A stretch of DNA of 64,000 nt from Pseudomonas marginalis (GCF_008692035.1 NZ_VTFG01000001.1:3287501-3351500), one strand, 5' to 3'. Positions 16,853 through 25,808 are shown, counted from the stretch's first letter. The notes: a model not told the origin generated them from the sequence alone. Program-made: numbers and translations.

Positions 16853-19800
16853 TCACTCATCCTTAGTACCGTTACAGCGATCCTCCTTCCATGATTCCAT
16901 TTTTGGCCTCCCTCGCTCGAACCAAACTACACCCTCAGACCTTCTCCATGCTGCATGAGAGTTCCCTCCGCCTGGCCACACGCCTCGCTCCGCAACAAAC
17001 GTCCAAACACACGCCAATCCTTTCTCTTTCAACATCCGCTCAAATATGTCCTGTCGTATGAAGGCGTGTGAACCATCGTCAGGGCCCATGCTGCAGATCA
17101 ATTGGGGCTTCCCTAGCGCATCCACATAGACACGTGGATCTGAGAGCATCGGGGTAATGGACAGCTGATTTGCCAACCAAGGGGCTGGTAAATGTGCAGA
17201 GGCTCCCTCCGGAAGGGAGGCATCCAAATGGGACTCCCAATGATATTTAACGCAGGGAAATGCTACCTCGAGCTCACCTTGGTTATGAAAGCTGGCAGGT
17301 GTCCACATCAACTGATCCCAGGTAAAGCGCCACGGGGCCTCAAGCAGATAGCCGTCGTCCGTGCAACTGCGTCCCGACCACCTCGAAACATCCAGAGAAC
17401 GCTGATTGCTCAGAAAGCGAATCAACTGTTTTTGATCTTTTTTCCTGACAACGACAGGCATGAGGAAACGCCATTCCTGCTGACGTAGCCCGTGCTCTCG
17501 GCTCTCTCCATCGTCGTAACGATTCGCCACGGAGCGATGCTCGTAAAGGACTAGCCACTTTTCCCCAACCTTGTCGGTTCGGCCTACGAGGCTTGGCATC
17601 ACTAGACTAGGGTCAAGCTTGAAAGGCCATTTCTGAAGGCAGTCTTCGGCTGTTTCCTCGGAAACAATTGGTGAGATGTCTACAGAACCAAAACCGGAGT
17701 CGGACAGCGCTTGAAGAACAGTAGGGTCGATATCTCGATGGAAACCTAGGTCGATGGATGAACGGTAATCACGTGTTCCATCGACTCGCGCTTCGGAGAG
17801 CCAATTACTATCGGCGAGCCGACAAAGGAGTTCATCGAGCGCAAGCCACTCATATTTGGCACCAATCCGTTCAAAGATGGGCCTCTCGCGGGAATAGCTG
17901 TGACGGTGAGAGCTATCAGATGGAAAGCGTTCTTTTGTCCATCCGAAGTCATAGGCGCGCTTTGCAACCCACCGTTTGGCCGCCTCCATGTCGACGCCTT
18001 CTAACGTGCGCGGATACTTTTCCGAGCGGGCGATGCACCATCTAAATTCGTCGGCGAATCTTCGTTTTTCGTCAACATCCAATAGATCAACAAGCTTCCT
18101 CTCTAGCTGCCGAAGCTCCTCGGAGTGGTCATGCGTCTCCAGTTCCTCGAACTCTTCAACCGCCTCCACCCCCTCGACTTCCTCAAACTCCTCAACCGCC
18201 TCTACCCCCTCGGCTTCCTCAAGCTCATCAAGCTCCTCGAGTATTTCGAATGGGCGGAGCAAGAATCGGAAAGGATTAAATTGGAGAGCACTGATCGCAT
18301 CGACGATTTCTTGCCTGTCTGGGTAAGGGGCAATTACCTCTGTATCGAATCGCTCGTTCATCTCGGATTGCGTGTGAGGCATTTGAGAAGTCAAAGCAAC
18401 GCTCGAAAATGAGCTGACACGATGCTTGATCTCATCAGCGAACTCACTTATTCCGCCAGTGCAAGAACGCTTGATTTCGTCACCTCCGGCTTTTGTGGCG
18501 ACATCATCGAGAAGAGCCTGTGAAACAGTTAATTGAACAGGCTGAGATTTATAAGGTGGCCTACAGGCGCCGAGATCGACTTCGGTAGGCAGGCAACGAT
18601 AGTGGGCAGCCAGCTCAATAATCCCGGATGCATAGTCCCTCAGCATGATCGATAGCGGAGCGCACTGCTCAGAGAAAACCATCCGGTAAGCTACCGGGGC
18701 GTAATGCTCCAACCGCATTGGAGATGGATCGATACAACATGCGCCATACGCAGCCCCGTGCAACCGTTCCATTACGTAGAGATCATCAAGGCCAGCGAAC
18801 CTCTTACACAGTTCACCGTAGAGCTTGACCTTCGAAAACAGCAATGCGGATAGCGCCTTGGTCGCTTTGTCTCTGATTTCCCTATGCGATGACGCCGTCA
18901 GCCACGTGACCGCGAGACCGCAAAGAAGCTGTACGTGCCGATCCGTTTTCTCGGTCTGACTGGTCAAACACCAGTCCAGGAGGCGGCGGATCGTGCTGCC
19001 ATCCGCCATATCGAAGTCGTTGATTTTCACCGTCCAGGAAGCATCACGCTCTGGCATCATTTTATTAATCAGAATGTCGTGGAGTAGTTCAGCGTTCCAA
19101 GGATGATCAACGTTGGCACAGAGTTCGATCAGCACGTAGAGCTGGCTATCATCGACATCCAAGATAGCCTGGTAAATTTGCCAAGTGCGCTCCGTGAAAG
19201 CATTCGCCCCCCGCCAACGCAAGCTCTCCAGGAAGGCGCCTCTGACCGAGTCTTCGTTGATCCAGATATCGATATCTCTCGGAAGTGCATCCAAAAGCTC
19301 TGAGCCGAAACGCTCAGGAATTTGGATAGACAAGGCTTCAGCCAGACCAGCCCACTCCCATTTGAATCTGTCGCCGTCAAGAATGAAGCTCAAAACCCCG
19401 TTCTCCAGTTCGAGCTCTGGATCCGTCACCCCCTTGAGCAGAGCGTCCGCCATGAGGTGGTCTTGGAGTCGCTGGAAACTGAACCTCACGATATCCTCGA
19501 CCGGAGCAAATGGATCAATTTCAAGCCGGCGCGGTGGTGGGTCGAGTCGGAAAATTCCGTTCTTCTGCAGGACGTCAAACCAGGTTTTGGAAGATGGTGA
19601 AGAAAAATTCGAAAACACCTCCGCTGAAATTCGCACAGCATCGGCCAAGACCACGTAATCGCGCCTCTCTGTGGCCATCAACCTGGCGATGGCCGAGATT
19701 GCCGCTGTAGTAGGAGCGACCAGATCTTCGCTGCCGTCTCTTCCGACACCTAAATTTCGTGCAACGCTGCGGATGTAGAATGCAAAAACCTGCTTCGTGC

Positions 19801-21493
19801 CATGCAGCCCCTTGGGGAATTGCTTACAACCGTCTCGGGCAAGGGCAACGCACGCACTGCGAAGAAACAGCGGATTCACAAACTCAGCTGAGAGCCAAGG
19901 CGTATCCGGCTGGGAAATGCCTCTCTTGTGCAGGTAGATCTTCGCGGCCCTCGATTGCTCTTCATTCGTCACGAAGCCACGAATGGTGAAGGCAACTGTC
20001 GTCTCCATCACCTTAGGCGGAACTACATACGGTGTGTACTCAGTACGACAGGTGACGACAAGAACGAGGTTCTCGTAAGCGTTGACTCGGGCAATCAGAG
20101 CGGGAAGTTCATTCCTCCATAGCTGCGCACCCGCACCTTCGTTGATGGCATCGATGAGAATGAGTCCGCGCTTTTGAGCGGCCTCAGCGGCAGAACTCAT
20201 AGCCTGCAAGAATATCTCTGGCTCAACAGTCCCCAGCCCGAGTATTTCTGTCGCTTGCCTCCAAAACCCCTGAGAGCCTAATTGCTGCCCCAAAAGTAAA
20301 ACCACCGGATGCCCATCTGAAATCGCTTTTTGAGCAACGGAACCGAGTGTGTGCGACTTGCCTGTGCCAGCCTTCCCTGTCAGAAGGGCAAAACGGTTTT
20401 GCTCAGCGGAATAGAATTTCCCTTCCAGCTTTGAACTCAATCCGTAGAGGGCATTTGAAAGCTCGTCCAGCTTATGGCTAAGGTAGTTCATGTCCGAAGA
20501 GGAGTATTCCCTTCTGGATTCAGACTTTGGCATATTTTGCCAAGCCCAGGCTTTCAATTCATGGACGCTATTAGAGGCGTCTGACAAAGCAGCGACGCAA
20601 TCAACAATGGGCCAAGCCTCCCAAGAGTCAGAGCCAAACCTGCTGCCGAATGCCGCAACCTTGGATGCCTCCTGCTCGACACGCTGGATACCAGCGATGA
20701 GGCTGGCGTCGGAATCATTTTTTATGAAGTGGTTAAACCTAGCGGTCTTTGCGATAGCGAAAAAAGCAGACTTCAGCTCGGTTGTGACCTCTTCGTCCCG
20801 AAGGAGCACTTTGAAGAGGCTTTCGATTCCAACCTCTACGTGATCTTCTGGGTGATATCGCTCATCGAGTGACTTTACGGCGAGTTCCACATTCTTGTGG
20901 AACCATTGCCCAGATATTTCCAGCTCGCCGAACCAGAACCTTCGTAGGCCCTCAGCAGTTGGGTGCAACAATTTGTCGGTAAGATCAGACGCCGTCCAGG
21001 GCACGAACTCAACCGTGGGAATGCCGCTCTGGGCACAGAGCGCTTCCCAAGCAAGCTTGTGCGTATTCCAGTGTTCCCATCCTTTTTTCCCTGCGCCTAG
21101 CGCTCCGCTGCGATCTGTAAGGTCGCAGGGAATGGCAATCACATACTGTTTGAGTTCAGGGTGAGACTTCAAAGCCTGCTCGACTGACTCGTCGATTTTG
21201 CCCCAATCGACCTCCCGTGACCTGAGGTAATACTTGGCCTGATAGCCGATCTCAGAACCGTCCTGGAGCAGCCAATAGCTCTCGATCCCTCCGTCGCCTC
21301 CCGAGCCTTCGATCCGCCTGAACTCTTTGGCGCTCTCCGGGCGGTCGCGCCTGGCAAGTTGGCAGACGAGCTCCTCGAAAGACAATCTTCGCCCGTCGTC
21401 CTTTCCGATGATTTTTGAATAGTCCATTAAACGTCCATCTGAAAGCCGGATTTTAGCGCCGGGCACTGCTCCCCTAAAAGTTTGGGTGCTCAC
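16853..21493 (-). CDS. Avs-like STAND NTPase with Mrr-like nuclease domain, 1546 aa
   Basis: Residues ~25-190 hold a restriction-endonuclease-like domain: FRRIEGSGGDGGIES (D67, E71) and GYQAKYY (Q85, K87), the D...QxK variant seen in Mrr/Cap4-type nucleases. A P-loop ATPase follows: Walker A TGKAGTGKSH (K379), Walker B LILIDAINEG (443-453), sensor VVTCRTEY (480-486), as in STAND ATPases. The remaining ~1000 residues are helical-repeat-like, with an acidic repeat near 1050-1090 and a Trp-rich C-terminal part. This order and length match antiviral STAND (Avs) proteins, which recognise a phage protein through the C-terminal part, oligomerise, and activate the N-terminal nuclease; Avs4 has an Mrr domain. 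The subtype is inferred. It starts with GTG at 21493 without an obvious ribosome site. Confidence 0.75.
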   Translation of the reverse strand: MSTQTFRGAVPGAKIRLSDGRLMDYSKIIGKDDGRRLSFEELVCQLARRDRPESAKEFRRIEGSGGDGGIESYWLLQDGSEIGYQAKYYLRSREVDWGKIDESVEQALKSHPELKQYVIAIPCDLTDRSGALGAGKKGWEHWNTHKLAWEALCAQSGIPTVEFVPWTASDLTDKLLHPTAEGLRRFWFGELEISGQWFHKNVELAVKSLDERYHPEDHVEVGIESLFKVLLRDEEVTTELKSAFFAIAKTARFNHFIKNDSDASLIAGIQRVEQEASKVAAFGSRFGSDSWEAWPIVDCVAALSDASNSVHELKAWAWQNMPKSESRREYSSSDMNYLSHKLDELSNALYGLSSKLEGKFYSAEQNRFALLTGKAGTGKSHTLGSVAQKAISDGHPVVLLLGQQLGSQGFWRQATEILGLGTVEPEIFLQAMSSAAEAAQKRGLILIDAINEGAGAQLWRNELPALIARVNAYENLVLVVTCRTEYTPYVVPPKVMETTVAFTIRGFVTNEEQSRAAKIYLHKRGISQPDTPWLSAEFVNPLFLRSACVALARDGCKQFPKGLHGTKQVFAFYIRSVARNLGVGRDGSEDLVAPTTAAISAIARLMATERRDYVVLADAVRISAEVFSNFSSPSSKTWFDVLQKNGIFRLDPPPRRLEIDPFAPVEDIVRFSFQRLQDHLMADALLKGVTDPELELENGVLSFILDGDRFKWEWAGLAEALSIQIPERFGSELLDALPRDIDIWINEDSVRGAFLESLRWRGANAFTERTWQIYQAILDVDDSQLYVLIELCANVDHPWNAELLHDILINKMMPERDASWTVKINDFDMADGSTIRRLLDWCLTSQTEKTDRHVQLLCGLAVTWLTASSHREIRDKATKALSALLFSKVKLYGELCKRFAGLDDLYVMERLHGAAYGACCIDPSPMRLEHYAPVAYRMVFSEQCAPLSIMLRDYASGIIELAAHYRCLPTEVDLGACRPPYKSQPVQLTVSQALLDDVATKAGGDEIKRSCTGGISEFADEIKHRVSSFSSVALTSQMPHTQSEMNERFDTEVIAPYPDRQEIVDAISALQFNPFRFLLRPFEILEELDELEEAEGVEAVEEFEEVEGVEAVEEFEELETHDHSEELRQLERKLVDLLDVDEKRRFADEFRWCIARSEKYPRTLEGVDMEAAKRWVAKRAYDFGWTKERFPSDSSHRHSYSRERPIFERIGAKYEWLALDELLCRLADSNWLSEARVDGTRDYRSSIDLGFHRDIDPTVLQALSDSGFGSVDISPIVSEETAEDCLQKWPFKLDPSLVMPSLVGRTDKVGEKWLVLYEHRSVANRYDDGESREHGLRQQEWRFLMPVVVRKKDQKQLIRFLSNQRSLDVSRWSGRSCTDDGYLLEAPWRFTWDQLMWTPASFHNQGELEVAFPCVKYHWESHLDASLPEGASAHLPAPWLANQLSITPMLSDPRVYVDALGKPQLICSMGPDDGSHAFIRQDIFERMLKEKGLACVWTFVAERGVWPGGGNSHAAWRRSEGVVWFERGRPKMESWKEDRCNGTKDE
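18143..18241 (-). repeat. 36-bp tandem repeat inside the Avs-like gene
   Basis: Two full 36-bp units (18143-18178, 18179-18214) plus part of a third. They encode a 12-residue acidic unit of the type EGVEAVEEFEEV in the C-terminal region. The units differ at a few bases. In-frame slippage would lengthen or shorten an acidic spacer without breaking the gene. Confidence 0.85.
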
Positions 21494-21646
21494 CGGCGAG
21501 CGATAAGATTCAGGTCTCTTCCATGGTTCCGGTGCATACCTGTGAACACATCACGAAGCGCTTGCATCGAGCGTTGGCCACCGAGGAGCCAGTACGTTGA
21601 CATCATGCCTTAATCGAATATTCTCGTGGGCCGAAAAGATGTGGCC

Positions 21647-22144
21647 ATGAGTATGCGCTGGAACGATTTGACGATAAATGGAAGAACAGTCTGCATGGCG
21701 CACCTCCAGCCGACCGTGCGGACATTCCAGATAGGAGATCGCGGCGTTAGCGTTGAATTCACCTTCGGATTCCATTGCTTTACGGACAACAAGGAAAACG
21801 GGCCGCTGATAGTTAATCCGAAAACCAAGGAGGAGCGATATTTCTGCCCTACACGTTACGACTTATCAAAGCAGCTCCTCGACTACATCGACAGGCGCTT
21901 CATTGAGTCGAAGGTAAGGGCTCATTTTGCGGGGGACAACAGGCGCTATTTTTGTCTGGATGCCCACGAATACGCGATTTTCTTCGAAATCCGTAAACCT
22001 CAGGATGTCGAGAATCTACTTCGACTGAACTTGGTTTCTGCGTACGAGGTCAACGATTGGGGGCGGTCGGGCCTGCCTACCAAAGGGCCGATCTGGAACG
22101 TGCGCTACGTGCTGGAGAAACGCAACGAAGGCGTGAAACTCTAA
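21647..22144 (+). CDS. Hypothetical protein, about 165 aa
   Basis: No family recognised. I favour the ATG at 21647 (MSMRWNDLTING); the frame can be extended to 21626. Mixed alpha/beta protein with many aromatics (VEFTFGFHCFTDNKENG; EERYFCPTRYDLSKQLLDYIDRRF; YFCLDAHEYAIFFEIRK; GPIWNVRYVLEKRNEG), no signal peptide or membrane segment; the last part resembles a tightly folded domain. It is divergent from the Avs-like gene with about 150 bp between the starts and ends in a strong terminator at 22176. Divergent placement next to an Avs-like gene could mean a shared control region; function unknown. Confidence 0.65.
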   Translation: MSMRWNDLTINGRTVCMAHLQPTVRTFQIGDRGVSVEFTFGFHCFTDNKENGPLIVNPKTKEERYFCPTRYDLSKQLLDYIDRRFIESKVRAHFAGDNRRYFCLDAHEYAIFFEIRKPQDVENLLRLNLVSAYEVNDWGRSGLPTKGPIWNVRYVLEKRNEGVKL

Positions 22145-22175
22145 GGCCGGTCGCTCATCGGACAAACAGAAAGCA

Positions 22176-22209
22176 AAAAAGCCCTGCGGCTCACACCACA
22201 GGGCTTTTT
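22176..22209 (+). terminator. Rho-independent terminator after the gene at 21647
   Basis: Arms AAAAAGCCCTG (22176-22186) and CAGGGCTTTTT (22199-22209), 12-nt loop. A run of T follows on + and a run of A precedes, so it can work in both directions. It ends the gene at 21647, 31 bp after its stop. Confidence 0.9.
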
Positions 22210-22227
22210 GCTGAATCAGATATCGGC

Positions 22228-22428
22228 CTAGCCTTTCAAATCCCGCTCACTGGCTGGGAGGAACTCGCCTAAGCTCGTTCCCGGCATCACCACCCCTCCT
22301 TCGAGGTTCCGGTCTGTGGCGACAAACTCATAGTACCTAAGCGTGATTCTCACGTCAAAAAAATCAACGTTGTGACCGGTCACGCTTTGTTGGTAGAGAG
22401 ACCTCTTCTTCCTGGCCCCTGTCGCCAA
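22228..22428 (-). CDS. Possible small protein or gene remnant, 66 aa (doubtful)
   Basis: A leftward frame with protein-like segments (VDFFDVRITLRYYEFVATDRNLEGGVVMPG) but an ill-defined start and no family match. It sits in the 522-bp gap between the terminator at 22176 and repeat copy E. It may be the leftover of a removed gene. Confidence 0.25.
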   Translation of the reverse strand: MATGARKKRSLYQQSVTGHNVDFFDVRITLRYYEFVATDRNLEGGVVMPGTSLGEFLPASERDLKG

Positions 22429-22516
22429 AGTGCCTCACCAACCACCGGCGCGCCTGAATTCAATGCCCATGAGCTCCAGTATGATCAGGACATTCACTGA
22501 AAGGAGGTGTGTTCAG

Positions 22517-22537
22517 ATGGATGGCTGCATAGGCTAA
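22517..22537 (+). other. Strong ribosome site followed by a 6-codon frame
   Basis: AAGGAGGTG (22501-22509) followed eight bases later by ATG and the frame MDGCIG-stop, 17 bp before repeat copy E. A perfect ribosome site with no gene behind it suggests that a gene body was lost here, with only its translation start left. Confidence 0.3.
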
Positions 22538-22553
22538 GCACCACGCTGAAGAG

Positions 22554-22660
22554 CAAGCGGAGCGCGCAAGCCAGGATGGCTGAAGGCGTGAGGATGGAAG
22601 CCCGCAAGGGCCAAGACGCGAAGGCGGCTTGGTTCACGACAGCCGCCCGTCAGGCACGCC
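22554..22660 (+). repeat. Island repeat family, copy E
   Basis: 5' block CAAGCGGAGCGCGCAAG, an extra AGCCAGGATGGCT hairpin, hairpin GCCC-GCAA-GGGC, variable stem CCAAG (22611-22615) with CTTGG (22628-22632), GGTTCACGACAGCC and a 3' GCC-CGTCA-GGC hairpin. Ends 7 bp from the 3' end of the island hrpB gene. Confidence 0.85.
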
Positions 22661-22666
22661 TTATCC

Positions 22667-25189
22667 TCAATGCTTTCTAGGCTTCGCTCTCGCAGTCGCT
22701 TCAGCAACCAATGGGTCTTCTGGCCAATGGTGCTTTGGGTATCGGCCCTTCAGATCCTTCTTCACTTCCAAGTAGGTGCTGCGCCAGAAATTGGCGAGAT
22801 CCTGGGTGACCTGCACAGGCCTACGAGCCGGCGAGAGTAGATGGAGAATCAGCGGCTGCTTGCCCTGAGCGATGCGTGGTGTTTCTGCCAGCCCAAACAA
22901 CTCCTGCAGCCGTACCGCGAGGATCGGTGGATGCTGCGAGTAGTCGATACGGATATTCGATCCGGACGGCACCAGGATGGTCTGAGGTGCCTGTGTCTCT
23001 AGTTCCTGTGGAAGCGGCCAAGGCAGAAGATTCCTGACAATCGATGACAGATCCAGTTGGCTGAAGTGGCTGAGCCTCGAGACTTTGCCCAGGTACGGTG
23101 CGAGCCATTCTTCCAGCGTGTCCAGAAGGTTGGTATCGCTGAGATCAGGCCACTTGCTTTCTGCTTGGCCATTTTGGATATCCAACTGACGTAGCAGATT
23201 GACCCGCGCCTGCCATTGGCGCAACTCAGGGTTCCAAGGCAGAAGCTCGATGCCCTTTCGCCTCACCAGATTGACCAAGGCTAGCGAACGAGCTTGCTCA
23301 TCAAGGCCTGGCAAAGGTGTTGTGGACAGTACCAACTGCCCCACCTTTAGCTGCCGCTCAGCCTTGAGTACCCCCTCCCTCTCGTCCCAGTCAACCTCAT
23401 CGACTGACCTTACAAGGTCAGCCAGCTCGTCATCCAACAAAGCTGGATCGAGATCGCTCGCTAGGTAGATCCGCTCCTCGCGCTGCCCTTGCCGACTACC
23501 CAGATCGGCCACTACAAGCCACTCATGTTTAGTGAGAGCATCAGGCTCTGAGAACACAGCAGCCCGCCCGTTGGAGAGACGGTACTCAGACGCACTCGCA
23601 CGCCTCTGGAGACCTACTCGGTCAGGGTAAGCGAATGCCAGTAGGCAGCCTACCCATCTCGGGTGATCCGGCCCGCAGACAGGGTGAACGGCTCTCCCAC
23701 GTAGCAGGGATCGATACTGCCGAGCAGACTGCTTCACGCGCTGGAAGGATCCACCGCCTCGACGTGAATGTTGATCGCCGGTTAATGCACTCAGTCTGGT
23801 GTGAAGATCGGCACCTGCACCACGCAAAACATCCTTCTCACCCAGCAGCGCAGCGATGTTGCAAGCAAGGTCATCCAGCCCCATCGCGTTGCCTTTGATG
23901 AGCATGTGAGCGATCCGTGGATGCGCTGGGAGCTCGCTCATGGCTGATCCGTGTGGTGTGAGCTGTCCAGCATCGTCGAGTGCGCCCAGGCGCTTCAGCA
24001 GGTCTCTACCTTGGCCGAAGGGAGCTGATGGAGGTTGGTCGAGCCAGGTCATCTCCTCCGGCTTCATTCCCCACCGGGCCAATTGGAGAGCCAGGGCTGC
24101 AAGATCAGCCTGCAAAATTTCAGGTGTACTGTAGCCAGCCATTTGTTCGTGCTGCGACTCAGACCAAAGGCGATAGCAGATACCTGGTTCCAATCGCCCT
24201 GCCCGTCCTGCACGCTGAGTAGCACTGGCCTTCGAAATACGCTGTGTGTCGAGCCGGGTCATTCCACTGCGAGGATCGAATTTCGGCACTCGCTCGAGAC
24301 CACTGTCCACCACCACTCTGACACCTTCGATGGTCAAGCTGGTCTCCGCGATGTTCGTGGCCAGTACGATCTTCCGGGAGCCTTTTGGTGCCGGGTCTAT
24401 CGCAGCACGCTGTGCGTTCAGGTCAAGGTCACCGTACAGCGGGCATACGATCACCTCTGGACGACTGCTCAACTGCTCCTTGAGCACCTCAGCCACCCGC
24501 CGAATCTCTGCCTGCCCTGGGAGGAAAACCAGAACGCTTCCCGGCTGTTCGTTGATGGCGGCCAAGCAGGTATCAGTGACCCTCGAATCGATTCGCTCCC
24601 CCGGCTGATATGGGCTACTCCAAACCGTAGAGACCGGATACATCCGCCCCTCACTCGTGATAACTGGCGCGTCATTCAGAAGCTTTGAAAGCCGAGCGCC
24701 TTCCAGCGTTGCGGACATCAGAAGTAACTTCAGTGGGGGCTCATCCCGCAGCAGCTCACGAGCACTCACGCACAAGGCCAGCGCAAGGTCAGAGTCAAGG
24801 TTTCGAAGGTGGTACTCATCGAAGATGACCACACCCACACCGTCCAACGCGGGGTCATCCTGGAGACGGCGAGCCAGGATGCCTTCGGTGACCACTTCGA
24901 TCTGGGTGCGCGGGCCCACCTTGCTTTCAAGGCGAATTCGATAGCCGACGGTCTCACCAACCTTCTCACCCAGTTCACTTGCCAAGCGCTCAGCTGCCGC
25001 CCGAGCAGCCAACCGCCGAGGCTCGAGCATGATGATTTTCTGGTCACCAAGCCAAGGTTCGTTCAGCAACGCCAGAGGCACTCGGGTGGTCTTACCCGCA
25101 CCAGGTGGCGCTTCAAGGATTACTTCGTGGCGATTGGACAGGGCGTCTCGAAGGTCAGGCAATACGAGATCAATAGGTAGAGAAATCAT
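22667..25189 (-). CDS. hrpB: ATP-dependent RNA helicase HrpB, island-borne copy
   Basis: A complete 840-residue DEAH-box helicase of the HrpB family. Start at the ATG at 25189 with GGGAG upstream. Motif [11 protein letters not shown] (residues ~30), motif II FDEYH, motif III MSATLEG, motif IV-V FLPGQAEI and ATNIAETSLTIEG, motif VI QRAGRAGR, then HA2 and the HrpB-specific C-terminal domain ending in a Lys/Arg-rich tail. HrpB is implicated in RNA metabolism. The gene is less GC-rich than the resident fragment at 25317 and diverged from it, so it came from another lineage. At motif II it reads DEYHLRNL where HrpB proteins usually have DEFHERSL; the resident gene is cut exactly there. It lies at the island end and restores an intact HrpB. 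Confidence 0.9.
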   Translation of the reverse strand: MISLPIDLVLPDLRDALSNRHEVILEAPPGAGKTTRVPLALLNEPWLGDQKIIMLEPRRLAARAAAERLASELGEKVGETVGYRIRLESKVGPRTQIEVVTEGILARRLQDDPALDGVGVVIFDEYHLRNLDSDLALALCVSARELLRDEPPLKLLLMSATLEGARLSKLLNDAPVITSEGRMYPVSTVWSSPYQPGERIDSRVTDTCLAAINEQPGSVLVFLPGQAEIRRVAEVLKEQLSSRPEVIVCPLYGDLDLNAQRAAIDPAPKGSRKIVLATNIAETSLTIEGVRVVVDSGLERVPKFDPRSGMTRLDTQRISKASATQRAGRAGRLEPGICYRLWSESQHEQMAGYSTPEILQADLAALALQLARWGMKPEEMTWLDQPPSAPFGQGRDLLKRLGALDDAGQLTPHGSAMSELPAHPRIAHMLIKGNAMGLDDLACNIAALLGEKDVLRGAGADLHTRLSALTGDQHSRRGGGSFQRVKQSARQYRSLLRGRAVHPVCGPDHPRWVGCLLAFAYPDRVGLQRRASASEYRLSNGRAAVFSEPDALTKHEWLVVADLGSRQGQREERIYLASDLDPALLDDELADLVRSVDEVDWDEREGVLKAERQLKVGQLVLSTTPLPGLDEQARSLALVNLVRRKGIELLPWNPELRQWQARVNLLRQLDIQNGQAESKWPDLSDTNLLDTLEEWLAPYLGKVSRLSHFSQLDLSSIVRNLLPWPLPQELETQAPQTILVPSGSNIRIDYSQHPPILAVRLQELFGLAETPRIAQGKQPLILHLLSPARRPVQVTQDLANFWRSTYLEVKKDLKGRYPKHHWPEDPLVAEATARAKPRKH

Positions 25190-25242
25190 CAAGGCTCCCA
25201 AATCAGAGAAGCATTATACGACGGGCACTGTAGAGAGGTGAT

Positions 25243-25698
25243 TCAGCCCAAAGGCTGCGAAGAGAGGGGTAGGAGTTTTTGACAAGATATTGATGATTTT
25301 CGTGCAATCGGCAAAACGTGGAACTCGTCGAAGATCAGCAGGCCGACACCGTCCAGTGCCGGATCGTCCTGCAAACGACGGGTGAGGATGCCTTCGGTGA
25401 CCACTTCGATGCGCGTGTTGGGCCCGACCTTGCTGTCGAGACGGATGCGATAGCCGACGGTTTCACCGACTTTCTCCCCCAGTTCGCTGGCCAGCCGTTC
25501 CGCGGCGGCACGGACGGCCAGGCGCCGGGGCTCGAGCATCAGGATGGTCTGCCCGGCCAGCCAGGGCTCATTCAACAAGGCCAAGGGCACGCGGGTGGTT
25601 TTACCGGCGCCGGGCGGCGCTTCCAGCACGGCTTCATGGCGATTCGCCAAGGCGTCACGCAGGGCGGGTAAAACATCATCGATCGGCAACGAATTCAT
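25243..25698 (-). pseudogene. hrpB: Resident hrpB, 5' fragment truncated by the island
   Basis: The native helicase gene starts at the ATG at 25698 (GGAGCC upstream) and matches HrpB up to GLLIFDEFH, ending at about 25317. The next codons (VLPIARKSS ...) are island sequence and the frame stops at 25243. Only ~127 of ~840 residues remain: motif I is present, everything after motif II is lost or lies beyond the left end of the island. Base composition and codon use match the core genome. The gene promoter is still in place, so a short useless peptide may be made. Confidence 0.9.
25316..25317. other. Right boundary of the genomic island
   Basis: To the right, sequence matches core hrpB (CGTGGAACTCGTCGAAG on the + strand); to the left it is unrelated (GCAATCGGCAAAA). 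The composition also changes here. The exact duplicated target cannot be defined because the left end is outside the window. Confidence 0.75.
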
Positions 25699-25808
25699 AC
25701 TGGCTCCAAAGCAGAGCGGCGAGTATAACGGCGAACTGCCGGATGCCGACGCTGGTCTCAATGGCAGTGCTATATAGTCCCGTATCAACCGTGTTCAGGA
25801 GAGTCTCC

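Noticed and set aside
16627..16860. A 77-aa leftward frame overlapping the stop of the Avs-like gene
   Set aside because: The ATG overlap looks tempting, but the sequence is low-grade (LHDQPLSLN end read into the next gene) and has no ribosome site; more likely intergenic.
8843..22660. Reading the five repeats as integron attC sites
   Set aside because: The copies share long internal identical blocks and lack the simple RYYYAAC/GTTRRRY core pair of attC; no integrase is visible.
1..25316. Integrase, transposase or conjugation gene in the island part
   Set aside because: None found on either strand; the mobility genes must lie left of the window, or the element is moved in trans.
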